64,000 nucleotides of DNA. Source: Paenibacillus sp. JZ16. GTDB taxonomy: Bacteria; Bacillota; Bacilli; Paenibacillales; Paenibacillaceae. The stretch spans positions 6,080,001-6,144,000 of the forward strand of contig NZ_CP017659.1 of NCBI RefSeq assembly GCF_015326965.1, written 5' to 3'. The notes under the pieces are model-generated. The model had not been told where the DNA came from. It worked only from the letters and a program-made list of their open reading frames with translations, and did not search any database. Numbering within the stretch: the first letter of the stretch is position 1; each line of letters begins with the position of its first letter. Positions 26,901-37,000 of this stretch are shown here, piece by piece. A program made the translations under genes and the position numbers.

Positions 26901-27908
26901 ATGAAGAAGATGATGCTGGTGTACGGTGCGCTTCTATTGGCTTTTTTCACCTATGTCTTCATGTACAGGCTGGAGGACAAGCGTTCTTCCGCTTGGGAGG
27001 AGGGCGGCCTGCACGGCAGCATGGGTGAGAATTATGTTATGGTGACTTTTCAATCCGGTATGGAATACTGGAAAAATATTCTGAAGGGCTTCGAGGATGG
27101 AGGGGATGCGCTAGGCGTAACTGTCGATTATCGCGGCTCTACACAATACGACGTGGAGGAACAGATCACTGTTCTGGAACAAGTGATTGCCAAAAAGCCT
27201 GCCGGTATCGCCCTGTCGGCCATCGATTCCAAAGCGCTGACGTCGACAATTAATAAAGCCGTGGATGCCGGGATCCCCGTCGTGCTGTTTGATGCGGATG
27301 CGCCTGACAGTAAGGCCTATTCGTTCCTGGCAACCAACAATTACAACGCTGGCGTTGCGGCCGCGGACAAAATGGCGCAGCTTCTCGGCCGGGAAGGGGA
27401 GATCGGGATTGTTACCCAGCCCGGGCAGCAGAATCATGATGACCGTTCCGAAGGCTTCAGGGACACTTTAGAGCAGCGATATCCCGGCATGTCCGTGGTG
27501 GAGATCAGGGAAGGCAAAGGGGATACCCTCGTTGCCAAAGAGGCTGCTGCCGACATGCTGGATAAGCACCCGGATCTCAAAGGGATCTTCGTAACGGAGG
27601 CCAGCGGCGGAATGGGCGTGGCGGATGCCGTGATCGGCGCGGATAAAGCAAACCGAATTACCATCATCGGATTCGATACGAATAAAGGAACGCTGGACCG
27701 GATTTCCGATGGAACCATCGCGGCAACGATCGCCCAGGGGACGTGGAATATGGGCTATTGGTCCTTGCAGTATTTGTTTCATCTGCATCATGGTCTTACC
27801 GTACCGGCCCCGACGCTCGGCAATGACGTATCTCCGCTTCCGACAAGGGTGGACACCGGGATTTCCATTGTGACCCGAGAGAATGTGAATGATTATTATG
27901 CAAAATAG
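26901..27908 (+). CDS. Membrane-anchored sugar-binding protein, sensor accessory
   Basis: Periplasmic-binding-protein fold of ribose/galactose type (Peripla_BP_4), 335 residues. The N-terminal hydrophobic segment (about 5-21) has no lipobox Cys, so it looks like an uncleaved anchor. Family motifs include KPAGIALSAIDSKALTSTI and VPVVLFDADAP-like IPVVLFDADAP, plus IIGFDTNKGTL. It overlaps the kinase gene downstream. This arrangement matches XylFII-LytS-type systems, where the anchored binding protein presents sugar to the kinase rather than to a transporter (family knowledge; applied here by inference). Confidence 0.82.
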   Translation: MKKMMLVYGALLLAFFTYVFMYRLEDKRSSAWEEGGLHGSMGENYVMVTFQSGMEYWKNILKGFEDGGDALGVTVDYRGSTQYDVEEQITVLEQVIAKKPAGIALSAIDSKALTSTINKAVDAGIPVVLFDADAPDSKAYSFLATNNYNAGVAAADKMAQLLGREGEIGIVTQPGQQNHDDRSEGFRDTLEQRYPGMSVVEIREGKGDTLVAKEAAADMLDKHPDLKGIFVTEASGGMGVADAVIGADKANRITIIGFDTNKGTLDRISDGTIAATIAQGTWNMGYWSLQYLFHLHHGLTVPAPTLGNDVSPLPTRVDTGISIVTRENVNDYYAK

Positions 27909-29832
27909 AAACAGAGCGGAATCCTGGCGCGAAGGCATGTCGCGGTGGCTGCGGTTCGGGGATTTGCCGCTGAGATACAAGCTCGTCATTTTGTTCCTCA
28001 TGGTTGGCATCCTGCCCTCAATCGCGCTGAGTGTCCTCGTCAATTGGACGGTTAACCGCATTGTGGATCAGCAGGTAACCTCGAACACCATTCAATTGAT
28101 CGGAAAGGTCAATCAGACCCTGGACAATGATATGGAGAATCTCCAGAACATTACGTATTTGATCGGATTTGACCCGCGCACGGAACGATTTCTGAATGGG
28201 GAAATTCAAGGGGACAAGCCAGCCGTTGGAACCGAAGATACGGGTGATTCCGGCCCGCGAACCGCCTCGGTCAAGCAGGACAATACGGAGAATTATGAGA
28301 TTAAGCGGTACCTTCAAGGCTTCACGACGCTGTACCCGGAAATCGCCTCTATTCTTCTGGTCAATCGCGAGGGAGAGTATATCAGTAACGAAATGTACGC
28401 ACGCAGTCCGGCAAGTTTGACGGAGGAAGAATGGTACCGCGAGGCTGTTTTAAATGAAGGGATTTTCACCGTGCTTGGCCATCCGGCAGAGCGTAATGTC
28501 ACCACCCATGTTCATTACGGCAACGAGGAGCTGGTATCGGTCGTTCGCTCGATTGTGGATCCGGATACGAGGGAAGTAACCGGTGCGGTATTGATCGATT
28601 TGAAGCTGCGGGCAGTCGCGAGAGCGGTCCGGGATGTCACGCTTGGAAAAAGCGGATATTTGATGGTGGCAGAGGCCGGCGGCTCCAGTATCTATGCTCC
28701 GGAGGATTCCATCATTCCGTCCATTCCCCCCTCGTGGTTTCCGGAAGAGGACAGCGGCGCCTTGATCCGCGAGGTGAACGGGGAGCGTCTGCAATTGATA
28801 TACGGCACCTCCTCATTTACCGGCTGGCGGACGATCGGCGTATTTCCAACCAGCGAAACGGTGTATGAGGTCCGGGAGATTCGTTTTTATATGATTTGTT
28901 TCTTGTTTGTGGTGTGTTTGTTTGGGGTTGCGGCATCCTATACGCTTTCACAGTCGATATCCAGACCGATCTGGCAGCTCATGTCCTTCATGCAAAAAGC
29001 CGAATCCGGGGATTTGACGACCCGTTACTGGGGAAACCGGCAGGATGAGGTGGGTATGCTCGGCCGCAGCTTTAACCGCATGCTTCTGCAGATTCGAAAG
29101 CTGATGAAGCTGAGCGAGCTGCGGGAAAAGCAGAAGCGCGAAGCGGAGCTGCGCAGCCTGCAGGCTCACATTAAGCCGCATTTTCTGTACAACACGCTGG
29201 ATACAATTCATTGGATGGCCCGCAAGAAAGGGGCGGACGATGTATCGGATCTGGTGGAATCCTTGTCGCGGCTGTTTCGGATCGGGCTCAGCAAAGGGGA
29301 TGATATTATTCCCATGTCCGACGAATGGACGCATATCAGCAGTTACCTGCAAATACAGAAAACGCGTTACCGCGACAGGCTGCAGGTTGAGATGGAGCTT
29401 TCGCCAGAGGCTGAGAAATTGTACGTGCTGAAGCTCTTACTGCAGCCGATCGTGGAAAACGCGATATACCATGGCATTAAGGCCCGTAGAGGGCCTGGGC
29501 GAATTGTCATCAAAGCCCAGGTGAACGGAGACGTTCTTCTCCTTAGCGTCCAGGATAATGGGGCCGGCATGTCTTCTGATCGGCTGGAGGCGCTTCGCAA
29601 ACAGCTTGCCGACCCGGTAACCGCCATGGAGGCGACCCCGGGAGAAGGGCTGGGCGGAAGCCGAAGCTACGGCATGCTGAATGTGCAGGCACGTATCAAG
29701 CTAACGTTCGGCGATGAGTACGGAATCACGATTGACAGTACAGAGAACGAGGGAACCACGGTAGTGATTACGCACCCGCTGGTGCATGCCGTTCCTTCGT
29801 CCTCCGATCATGATGGGAGAGACAGGTTATGA
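27889..29832 (+). CDS. YesM/LytS-type sensor histidine kinase
   Basis: Kinase of 647 residues. A membrane span at about 25-48 and another about 330-352 bracket an extracellular Cache-like domain. Then come HAMP (about 350-405), His_kinase domain with phosphoacceptor His in LQAHIKPHFLYNTLDTIHWM, and HATPase with LLLQPIVENAIYHGI and QDNGAGM. It overlaps the preceding binding protein (20 bases from ATG 27889; an in-frame ATG at 27898 is possible) and overlaps the next regulator by four bases. It probably senses sugar through the binding protein. Confidence 0.9.
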   Translation: MIIMQNRNRAESWREGMSRWLRFGDLPLRYKLVILFLMVGILPSIALSVLVNWTVNRIVDQQVTSNTIQLIGKVNQTLDNDMENLQNITYLIGFDPRTERFLNGEIQGDKPAVGTEDTGDSGPRTASVKQDNTENYEIKRYLQGFTTLYPEIASILLVNREGEYISNEMYARSPASLTEEEWYREAVLNEGIFTVLGHPAERNVTTHVHYGNEELVSVVRSIVDPDTREVTGAVLIDLKLRAVARAVRDVTLGKSGYLMVAEAGGSSIYAPEDSIIPSIPPSWFPEEDSGALIREVNGERLQLIYGTSSFTGWRTIGVFPTSETVYEVREIRFYMICFLFVVCLFGVAASYTLSQSISRPIWQLMSFMQKAESGDLTTRYWGNRQDEVGMLGRSFNRMLLQIRKLMKLSELREKQKREAELRSLQAHIKPHFLYNTLDTIHWMARKKGADDVSDLVESLSRLFRIGLSKGDDIIPMSDEWTHISSYLQIQKTRYRDRLQVEMELSPEAEKLYVLKLLLQPIVENAIYHGIKARRGPGRIVIKAQVNGDVLLLSVQDNGAGMSSDRLEALRKQLADPVTAMEATPGEGLGGSRSYGMLNVQARIKLTFGDEYGITIDSTENEGTTVVITHPLVHAVPSSSDHDGRDRL

Positions 29833-31046
29833 AGAGAGCGTATCAAGTCTTGATTGCCGACGATGAGCCAATTATCCGCGAGGGCATTCGGGATGCGGTC
29901 GACTGGGAGGCACTCGGCATGGAAGTGGCTGCCGAAGCGGAGGATGGCGAAGAGGCGCTGGAGCTTGCGCTCAGCCAACCGATTGACATTATGCTGGTCG
30001 ATATGAATATGCCGTTCCTGGACGGCATCGGGCTTATGAAGCGGATGAAGGAAGAACGTCCCGAATGCCGGTTCGTCATTATTACCGGTCATGACGAATT
30101 TGCTTATGCGCAGGAAGCGATCCGGCTCGGGGTTAAGGATTATATATTGAAGCCGGTGAATGCGGGTCACCTGATCCAGGTGCTGGGCAGCGTTCGGGAT
30201 GAGCTGAACGACCATCAAATCCAGGAGAACTATCTTAAGAAGGCGTCCGAGCAAATCGAGAAGAACATTCCGCTGCTGCGGGAACGGTTCTGCCTCGAAT
30301 GGATACATGGCCTGCTGGATGAGGAGGAGGCGCTCGAGCAGCTGGAATTCCTGGGACTGCCGCCTTGCCGTCCATCCCGGATCGGCATCGCCAGATGGAC
30401 GGAGATGACGGCTCCGCAGCCTTTGATGAAGGAAAGCGACCGGCAGCTGTATCTGTTCGCGATGGAAAATATAATCGCCGAGCTGTTTCATCCCGCGCCC
30501 TGCGTTTTGTTCCGGGATCACACCGGATGGATCGGCATCTGCTGCTGGGGAGTAGCGGATTCGAACATTGCGGCCGATGCCGAGCAGCTGATCCAGAAGT
30601 ACTTAAAGCTGGCTGTGAATGTACATCTGGAGCCTGTTTCGGAAGAAGCGGACGGCGCGGTTGCAGCCGCCTATGAGGCTTGCCGGGAAGGGGTGTTCAA
30701 GGAGGCGCAGCTCTCTCCGCTGGTACGGCGGGCTCGCCAGCTCATCCAGGAGCAGTATGCCGTTCGGGAGCTGACGCTGGAATCCTTTGCCCATGCCTTG
30801 CAGGTTTCGCCCGTCTATCTGAGCCGGACGCTAAAGAAAGAACTGGGCACGTCTTTTATCACGCTCATGACCCAGACGAGGATTCAGAAAGCAATCCAGC
30901 TGCTCAACTCCACCGAGCTTAGCATCCTGGACATCGCGGAGCGGGTAGGGTATGACAGCCAGCATTATTTCAGCACGGCTTTTAAGAAGGTGATGGGGGT
31001 ATCGCCGAACCGGTACCGCAAAGGGGCGACGGTTCAGGAAGAATAA
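29829..31046 (+). CDS. YesN-type response regulator with AraC output domain
   Basis: Regulator of 405 residues coupled by an ATGA overlap to its kinase. The receiver has DDEP near the N terminus, phosphoacceptor Asp in IMLVDMNMPFLDG and Lys in VKDYILKPVNAG. A middle region of unknown fold leads to the C-terminal AraC-type HTH (about 300-400): FAHALQVSPVYLSRTLKK and IAERVGYDSQHYFSTAFKK. It is expected to activate the ChvE-GguAB transporter genes downstream (inference from order). Confidence 0.9.
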   Translation: MKRAYQVLIADDEPIIREGIRDAVDWEALGMEVAAEAEDGEEALELALSQPIDIMLVDMNMPFLDGIGLMKRMKEERPECRFVIITGHDEFAYAQEAIRLGVKDYILKPVNAGHLIQVLGSVRDELNDHQIQENYLKKASEQIEKNIPLLRERFCLEWIHGLLDEEEALEQLEFLGLPPCRPSRIGIARWTEMTAPQPLMKESDRQLYLFAMENIIAELFHPAPCVLFRDHTGWIGICCWGVADSNIAADAEQLIQKYLKLAVNVHLEPVSEEADGAVAAAYEACREGVFKEAQLSPLVRRARQLIQEQYAVRELTLESFAHALQVSPVYLSRTLKKELGTSFITLMTQTRIQKAIQLLNSTELSILDIAERVGYDSQHYFSTAFKKVMGVSPNRYRKGATVQEE

Positions 31047-31214
31047 GCGGTTGAGTTAGGGGCATGAAGTTGGTATCCGGAACCTATACCATTCTGGCAG
31101 GCCGTATATGATCGTAATTATGGTCCGCTGGCGAGTTTGATGCCCGCAGACTTTTCTAATGATATGGGGAGATGACACGGTTTTCGCGCTTATCATGGCT
31201 TAAGTGAAGGCGAT

Positions 31215-31259
31215 AGCCTCTGTTTTGTTGGGATAACCAACTTAACAGAGGCTTTTTTT
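31215..31259 (+). terminator. Intrinsic terminator after the sugar-sensing operon
   Basis: AGCCTCTGTT pairs with AACAGAGGCT around an inner TTGG/CCAA pairing, followed by seven T residues. It separates the regulatory genes from the transporter genes. Confidence 0.88.
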
Positions 31260-31443
31260 ATGCAGGCAACCGCTTGAGACATGCTGTGTACGGAGCCGGG
31301 ACGTTAAGCAGCCATGTACACACCCGCGCGAATTCCAAACAACAAAAGTATGAAAATTATAAAAAAGGTTGTTTTCGTGGAAAGACCCCTCCACCCGTTG
31401 GGAGGTATCCTTTGTAGTACAGAGAGGCTTTTCGAACCTTCGG

Positions 31444-31458
31444 TTGTAAGCGCTCTCG
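31444..31458 (+). promoter_or_regulatory. cre-like site before the monosaccharide transporter
   Basis: TTGTAAGCGCTCTCG fits WTGNAANCGNWNNCW except the last base and lies 30 bases before the start codon. The 441-base gap 31047-31487 otherwise holds the terminator at 31215, a small CCTCC/GGAGG hairpin at 31388-31405 and A/T-rich sequence around 31340-31370 suitable for a promoter. Confidence 0.55.
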
Positions 31459-31487
31459 ATTCCATTTTTCGGAAAGGGGAACTACCG

Positions 31488-32573
31488 ATGAAGAGAGGAT
31501 TGCCAGGATTGCTGATCGCGGTGCTGCTCTTGGCCCTGACGGCCTGCAACCTCGCCGAAAGCCAAACCGGCGATGCTGAGAAGGGATACGTCGGCCTTGC
31601 GATGCCAACGAAATCATCCGAACGCTGGGTGGCTGACGGAAAGAACATGGAGCGGCTGTTTCAGGAAAAGGGATATAAAACCGATCTTCAATTCGCCGAG
31701 GACGTGATTGAAAACCAGATTTCCCAAATCGAGAACATGATTACGAAAGGGGTCGACGTCATCGTCATTGCTTCCATTGACGGCAATACGCTGACAGACG
31801 TGATCAAGAAGGCCCATGATCAGGGAATTAAGGTTATCGCTTATGACCGGTTAATTCGAAATACCGAGCATTTAAGTTATTATGCCACCTTCGACAATTT
31901 CCAGGTCGGTGTTCAGCAAGCATCTTATATTGAAGAGAAGCTTGGCCTGAAGGAAGGGAAGGGGCCGTTCAATATCGAGCTGTTCGGCGGATCGCCGGAC
32001 GATAACAATGCTTACTTCTTCTATGACGGCGCGATGTCCGTGCTGAAGCCTTACATGGATTCAGGCAAGCTTGTGGTTCGGAGCAAGCAGACTACGATGG
32101 CCCAGATTGCGACCCTGCGCTGGGATGGGGCTTTGGCCCAGTCGCGGATGGATAACCTGATCAGTGCCAACTATTCGAGCGAAAATTTGGATGCGGTGCT
32201 GTCGCCCTACGACGGGATCAGCATCGGCATTATCTCTTCGCTCAAGGGCGTAGGCTACGGGACGGCGGCCAAGCCGCTGCCGATCATCACGGGTCAGGAT
32301 GCCGAGCTAGCTTCCATTAAATCGATCGTGGCCGGAGAGCAAACGCAGACGGTGTTCAAGGACACGCGCCAGCTCGCCGAGCAAGCGGTCAAGATGGCGG
32401 AGAGCGTGCTGAAGGGAGAAGAGGCCGAGGTCAACGATACGGAATCGTACGATAACGGCATCAAGGTCGTGCCAGCCTATCTGCTCCCTCCCGTATCCGT
32501 TGATGCTTCCAATGTGGAGAAAGAGGTTGTGGAGACGGGCTATTATTCCAAGGAAGAAATCGGATTGAAATAG
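31488..32573 (+). CDS. chvE: Monosaccharide-binding lipoprotein, ChvE family
   Basis: Solute-binding lipoprotein of 361 residues for the downstream transporter. The signal peptide ends in lipobox LTAC. The ribose-type fold includes [19 protein letters not shown] and [20 protein letters not shown], the ChvE/XylF signature where Asp-Arg contact the sugar. ATG at 31488 follows GGAAAGGGG; the frame opens far upstream at 31314 but that includes the promoter and cre. ChvE homologues bind several aldoses such as arabinose, galactose, glucose and xylose. Confidence 0.9.
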   Translation: MKRGLPGLLIAVLLLALTACNLAESQTGDAEKGYVGLAMPTKSSERWVADGKNMERLFQEKGYKTDLQFAEDVIENQISQIENMITKGVDVIVIASIDGNTLTDVIKKAHDQGIKVIAYDRLIRNTEHLSYYATFDNFQVGVQQASYIEEKLGLKEGKGPFNIELFGGSPDDNNAYFFYDGAMSVLKPYMDSGKLVVRSKQTTMAQIATLRWDGALAQSRMDNLISANYSSENLDAVLSPYDGISIGIISSLKGVGYGTAAKPLPIITGQDAELASIKSIVAGEQTQTVFKDTRQLAEQAVKMAESVLKGEEAEVNDTESYDNGIKVVPAYLLPPVSVDASNVEKEVVETGYYSKEEIGLK

Positions 32574-32615
32574 CCTTTAGGCAGCGAACACGAAACGATA
32601 GGAAGGTGAAGCCAG

Positions 32616-34148
32616 ATGTCAGAGTACATTCTTGAAATGCGGAATATTACGAAAGCGTTTCCCGGGGTGAAGGCGCTGGATAACGTGAACCTGAAAGTTC
32701 GCGAAGGCGAAATCCACTCCCTGTGCGGGGAGAACGGAGCGGGCAAATCCACGCTGATGAAAGTGCTGAGCGGCGTGTATCCACACGGCTCGTATGAGGG
32801 AGATATTTTGTTCAAAGGCAGCGTCTGCCAATTTAAAGATATTAAGCAAAGTGAAGACCTGGGCATCGTCATCATCCATCAGGAGCTTGCGTTGATCCCG
32901 TATCTGTCGATTGCCGAGAACATTTACTTGGGGAACGAGCGCGCAGAGAAGGGCATTATGAACTGGAACGAGACGATGATCGGAGCTAAAGAGCTGCTGG
33001 ATAAGGTGGGACTCAGCGAAAACCCAAACACGCAGGTCGGCAGCATTGGCGTCGGCAAGCAGCAGCTGGTCGAAATCGCGAAGGCCTTATCGAAGAAGGT
33101 GAAGCTGCTTATTCTGGACGAACCGACGGCAGCGCTCAACGAGGACGACAGCGAGAACCTGCTTGAGCTGATGCTGGAATTCAAGAAGCAGGGAATCTCC
33201 TGCATCCTGATCTCCCATAAATTGAACGAGGTGTCAAAGGTATCGGACTCCATTACGATTCTGCGCGATGGTCAGACCATCGAAACGCTCGATATGAGAG
33301 GCGGCGAGGTGAACGAGGACCGGATCATCCGCGGCATGGTCGGCCGGGATTTGACGAACCGCTATCCGGAGCGGACACCAAAAATCGGGGAAGTCATTCT
33401 GGAGATTAAGGATTGGACGGTGTATCACGAGCAGCAAGCAAGCCGCAAAGTAATTGATAAAGTTAATATGAATATCCGCCGGGGGGAAATCGTGGGCATT
33501 GCCGGGCTGATGGGTTCCGGCCGGACCGAGCTTGCGATGAGTGTTTTCGGTAAGGCATACGGCAGGAATATTACAGGAACATTGCGCAAAGACGGGAAGG
33601 AAATCCGGAATCAATCTATTACCGAGGCGATTGAAAACGGCTTTGCTTACGTGACCGAGGACCGCAAGGAATACGGGTTGATTCTCATGGACGATATCAA
33701 ACGTAACATCTCGCTGACCGGACTGTCCAAGCTGGCAAAGAACATGGTCATTGATGAACGGGAAGAAATCCTCGTGGCGGAGGATATGCGGAAGAAGCTG
33801 AAAATCAAAACGCCGAACATTCTCCAGAAGACGGGAAACCTCAGCGGGGGGAACCAGCAGAAGGTTGTCTTGAGTAAATGGATATATGCCGAGCCGGACA
33901 TTCTGATCCTGGATGAGCCGACGCGGGGGATTGACGTTGGGGCCAAATACGAGATTTACGCGATCATTAACCAGCTGGCGGATGAGGGCAAGGGCGTGCT
34001 TGTCATTTCCTCGGAGCTGCCGGAGATTATAGGGATCTGCGACCGGATTTATGTCATGAGCGCGGGACGGCTGACCGGAGAAGTTAGCAGAGAGCAGGCT
34101 TCGCAGGAAACCTTGATGAGATACATGACCAAGAATGGAGGGGCTTAA
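32616..34148 (+). CDS. gguA: Monosaccharide ABC transporter ATPase, GguA/MmsA family
   Basis: Tandem ABC protein of 510 residues. Domain 1 (about 1-240) has Walker [10 protein letters not shown], signature [16 protein letters not shown] and Walker [13 protein letters not shown]. Domain 2 (about 255-505) has a degenerate Walker [11 protein letters not shown] and intact [15 protein letters not shown] and [12 protein letters not shown]. This asymmetric pattern is normal for CUT2 sugar transporters. Start ATG has AGGAAGGTGA upstream. It energises the ChvE/GguB system. Confidence 0.93.
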   Translation: MSEYILEMRNITKAFPGVKALDNVNLKVREGEIHSLCGENGAGKSTLMKVLSGVYPHGSYEGDILFKGSVCQFKDIKQSEDLGIVIIHQELALIPYLSIAENIYLGNERAEKGIMNWNETMIGAKELLDKVGLSENPNTQVGSIGVGKQQLVEIAKALSKKVKLLILDEPTAALNEDDSENLLELMLEFKKQGISCILISHKLNEVSKVSDSITILRDGQTIETLDMRGGEVNEDRIIRGMVGRDLTNRYPERTPKIGEVILEIKDWTVYHEQQASRKVIDKVNMNIRRGEIVGIAGLMGSGRTELAMSVFGKAYGRNITGTLRKDGKEIRNQSITEAIENGFAYVTEDRKEYGLILMDDIKRNISLTGLSKLAKNMVIDEREEILVAEDMRKKLKIKTPNILQKTGNLSGGNQQKVVLSKWIYAEPDILILDEPTRGIDVGAKYEIYAIINQLADEGKGVLVISSELPEIIGICDRIYVMSAGRLTGEVSREQASQETLMRYMTKNGGA

Positions 34149-34149
34149 G

Positions 34150-35316
34150 ATGGAGACACTCAAAAAAATGTTCAAAAACAACATCCGCCAATACGGGATG
34201 ATTATCGCCCTTGTTGTCATTATGATATTTTTCCAGATCATTACGGGCGGACTTCTGCTGGAGCCGATCAACATCACGAACCTGATTCTCCAGAACAGCT
34301 ACATCCTCGTATTAGCCATCGGCATGGTGCTTGTCATTATTACGGGTCATATTGATTTGTCGGTCGGTTCGGTAGCCGCGTTCGTCGGTGCGGTTGCAGC
34401 GATCATGATGGTCGATATGCAGCTGCATCCCGTCATTGCCGTCATCGTATCCTTGATCGTCGGCGGTCTGATCGGAGCTTGGCAGGGATTCTGGGTAGCT
34501 TATGTGAAAATACCGGCCTTTATCGTAACTCTGGCGGGCATGCTCTTGTTCCGCGGTCTAACCATGATCGTGCTGGAGGGCCAATCCATTGCGCCGTTTC
34601 CGGGAGGCTTCCAGAAGCTGAGCTCCGGCTTTATCCCGGACTTCGGCAATACCGGCACCAATCTGATCGCCATTCTGGCGGGCATCGTCTTTACGGTTAT
34701 TTTCCTGATCAATGAGCTTCGCGAGCGAAAATCGCATAAAAAATACAACTTCGAAGTTCTGCCAAACGGCTTGTTCCTCTTGAAGCTTATCCTAATTGCA
34801 GCGGTGATCAATGCCTTTACGTTCATGCTGGCCAGTTATGCCGGCCTCCCGAACATTCTGATTCTGCTGTTGGTGCTGATCATCATCTATTCCTTCGTGA
34901 TGAACAAAACCGTGATGGGCCGTCATATTTATGCGCTCGGCGGCAACGAGAAGGCGGCGGGGCTGTCCGGCGTGAAAACCAAGAAGGTCACGTTCTGGGT
35001 ATTCGTTAATATGGGCGTAATGGCAGCGATCTCCGGGTTGATCTTTGCCGCCCGCTTGAACGCGGCGACGCCAAGAGCCGGCACGAACTTTGAACTGGAT
35101 GCCATCGCGGCGAGTTTCATCGGCGGCGCATCGGCCACCGGCGGGATCGGTACGGTCTTTGGCGCCATCATCGGCGGTCTTGTCATGGGCGTGCTCAATA
35201 ACGGGATGTCGCTAGTAGGTCTTGGCATCGATTGGCAGCAAGGCATCAAGGGTCTGGTTCTTCTCGCGGCGGTAGCCTTCGATATTTATAATAAAAAGAA
35301 GAGCAGCGCTGCTTAA
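34150..35316 (+). CDS. gguB: Monosaccharide ABC transporter permease, GguB/MmsB family
   Basis: Permease of 388 residues with about ten membrane spans and the BPD_transp_2 (CUT2) fold. The segment GHIDLSVGSVAAFVGA is the family hallmark, and the coupling region is near GIGTVFGAIIGGLVMGVLNNG. ATG at 34150 is one base after the ATPase stop and about 6 bases after GGAGGGG; an in-frame ATG at 34135 lies inside the preceding gene. Confidence 0.92.
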   Translation: METLKKMFKNNIRQYGMIIALVVIMIFFQIITGGLLLEPINITNLILQNSYILVLAIGMVLVIITGHIDLSVGSVAAFVGAVAAIMMVDMQLHPVIAVIVSLIVGGLIGAWQGFWVAYVKIPAFIVTLAGMLLFRGLTMIVLEGQSIAPFPGGFQKLSSGFIPDFGNTGTNLIAILAGIVFTVIFLINELRERKSHKKYNFEVLPNGLFLLKLILIAAVINAFTFMLASYAGLPNILILLLVLIIIYSFVMNKTVMGRHIYALGGNEKAAGLSGVKTKKVTFWVFVNMGVMAAISGLIFAARLNAATPRAGTNFELDAIAASFIGGASATGGIGTVFGAIIGGLVMGVLNNGMSLVGLGIDWQQGIKGLVLLAAVAFDIYNKKKSSAA

Positions 35317-35339
35317 TTCAAGCAATGTAAAGAATGATA

Positions 35340-35393
35340 AATGGCTGACTCCGGAGTAGATATGCTGCTACCCGTGAATCAGCCATTTTGGCG
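35340..35393. terminator. Bidirectional terminator
   Basis: AAATGGCTGA pairs with TCAGCCATTT and GTAG with CTAC inside. It lies between the convergent sugar permease and ABC-2 permease genes. Confidence 0.8.
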
Positions 35394-35399
35394 TACATG

Positions 35400-36125
35400 T
35401 TACATTTTGATCGTAACTCTTCGCGTGATCAGCCGAATCAGAATAAGCGCAATCAGGATGACGATCAGGGAGCCTGCAAGAGAGACCGGCAGCGTAACGG
35501 AAAAGTCAGTCGTGACCGGCAGCCACTGTTCCCATATGGAAGCCAGCTCGAATTGCCATAATGCATCCATGAAGGCGATCAACACGAGGGCTAAGGCGAT
35601 CCACCCCAAGCCGCGAATCCAGCCAAACCGGTAAAATCCGGATCCAATCATCCATCCCATCAGATAGTAGATAAAAATTTGGACGCCATAGGAGACAAGT
35701 ATCAGCAGCCAGTTGTTATCGAGCTTCTGCAGCAAGGTGCTGCTGACATCATGGGAGGTAACCATTCCGATGATCCAATTGACCAGACCCACCACGACTG
35801 GAAAGGCCAATGATAGATAGACGGCCGCCAATGCGGCTCCTTTAAAGAAATCCCTGCGCGTAATCCCGTTTCTTACATAATAGCTCAGAAAGCCGTAAGC
35901 AGAAATGATGCCGATGACGAGCATAAATCCTTTGGTTGAACGGTAAGTGATAGAGAAGAAGTCCTCCTCTGCGATTCCTTCGCGAACATTGACACCCATG
36001 CTGGTACCGATGCCGACTCCAATATAGATCAGCAGCACAACAAATAGAAAACCCAAGGACCAGCTGCCTTGCTGAATAAACATGTCCGTCGAAACTCTGG
36101 TTACGGCAGATGACGTTTTTTTCAT
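35400..36125 (-). CDS. ABC-2-type membrane protein of a YtrB-like exporter
   Basis: Hydrophobic protein of 241 residues with about six membrane spans, ending with a basic tail (RLITRRVTIKM). A characteristic element is VRNGITRRDFFKGAALA, a short amphipathic loop seen in such permeases. It overlaps the ATPase gene by four bases and is the third gene of a GntR-ABC operon, so it forms the channel for that ATPase. The substrate is unknown; related Ytr systems respond to cell-wall antibiotics and affect the envelope (family knowledge). Confidence 0.75.
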   Translation of the reverse strand: MKKTSSAVTRVSTDMFIQQGSWSLGFLFVVLLIYIGVGIGTSMGVNVREGIAEEDFFSITYRSTKGFMLVIGIISAYGFLSYYVRNGITRRDFFKGAALAAVYLSLAFPVVVGLVNWIIGMVTSHDVSSTLLQKLDNNWLLILVSYGVQIFIYYLMGWMIGSGFYRFGWIRGLGWIALALVLIAFMDALWQFELASIWEQWLPVTTDFSVTLPVSLAGSLIVILIALILIRLITRRVTIKM

Positions 36126-37000
36126 GCGGAATATTCCTCCCCCGTCAGATGGATAAACAAGTCCTGGAGTGAGATCGGCCCGATCTCAAGTCCCGCCCGA
36201 TGTGCGGCCAGCTGGGCTTCATCGCTTAATTCTCCATAGACCATGACGGCTTTGGTAGAACCGAGCTGCTGCACGTTCAGCACCTTCATACCCTGGATAT
36301 ATTCATCTACCTTTGCCGCCGGGCCCGTAATGGAAACGCCTTGGGATGTGAGGCTTTCATAATCGTCTTGCAGCACGAACTGGCCTTTGTGAATGATAAT
36401 GACTTCTTCGAACAGATAATCCATCTCCGAAACCAGGTGGGTGGAGAGAATGAATGTACGGGGATGGCGCTCCTGGTCTTCCAGCAGCTCCCGGTAAAAA
36501 ATTTCGCGTGACGGCGCATCCATGCCGAGATAAACCTCATCCAATATGGTCACCGGCGAGCGGCTGGCAAGGCCGATGCATACGTTAAAAGCGGATTGCA
36601 TCCCTTTGGAAAGCTGCTTCAGCTGTTTATCCAAGGGCAAATTGAATTTGCGTGCAAGCTCAAGGGCATATCCGGTATCGAAATGGGGCCGGTGTCTGGC
36701 TACCGATTCAATCGCTGCCTTGACCTTGTCGGTCTCGTCTTTATAGTCGATATCGTAGATGAAGGAGACCTCCTTCATGATTTTTGCATTTTCAAACGGC
36801 TGCTCACCGCCGACCGTAACCGATCCCGATGAGGGTTCACGAAATGAAGCAAGAACAGACAGAAGCGAGGTTTTGCCTGCTCCGTTCCGCCCCAAGAGAC
36901 CATAAATTTTGCCGGCCGGGAGATGAAACGAAACATTGCGGACGGCTTCGAGGTCACCATATACCACCGATAGGCGATCAAACTGAATATCAAGATTCAT
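36122..37000 (-). CDS. ABC transporter ATPase, YtrB family
   Basis: ATPase of about 292 residues. Walker A is GRNGAGKTS. The signature is QLSKGMQSAF, where the usual LSGGQ is LSKGM, as in YtrB-type proteins. Walker B is VTILDEVYLGMD, with Val-Tyr replacing Pro-Thr; FILSTHLVSEMDYLFEE supplies the switch His. AGGAAGTGA precedes ATG at 37000; a GTG start at 37009 is less likely. It overlaps the end of the GntR gene and the start of the permease gene. Confidence 0.85.
   Translation of the reverse strand: MNLDIQFDRLSVVYGDLEAVRNVSFHLPAGKIYGLLGRNGAGKTSLLSVLASFREPSSGSVTVGGEQPFENAKIMKEVSFIYDIDYKDETDKVKAAIESVARHRPHFDTGYALELARKFNLPLDKQLKQLSKGMQSAFNVCIGLASRSPVTILDEVYLGMDAPSREIFYRELLEDQERHPRTFILSTHLVSEMDYLFEEVIIIHKGQFVLQDDYESLTSQGVSITGPAAKVDEYIQGMKVLNVQQLGSTKAVMVYGELSDEAQLAAHRAGLEIGPISLQDLFIHLTGEEYSA

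Noticed and set aside
33234..34277. 347-codon minus-strand frame opposite the GguA gene
   Set aside because: The ATPase on the plus strand is complete and conserved; no supporting ribosome site on the minus strand.
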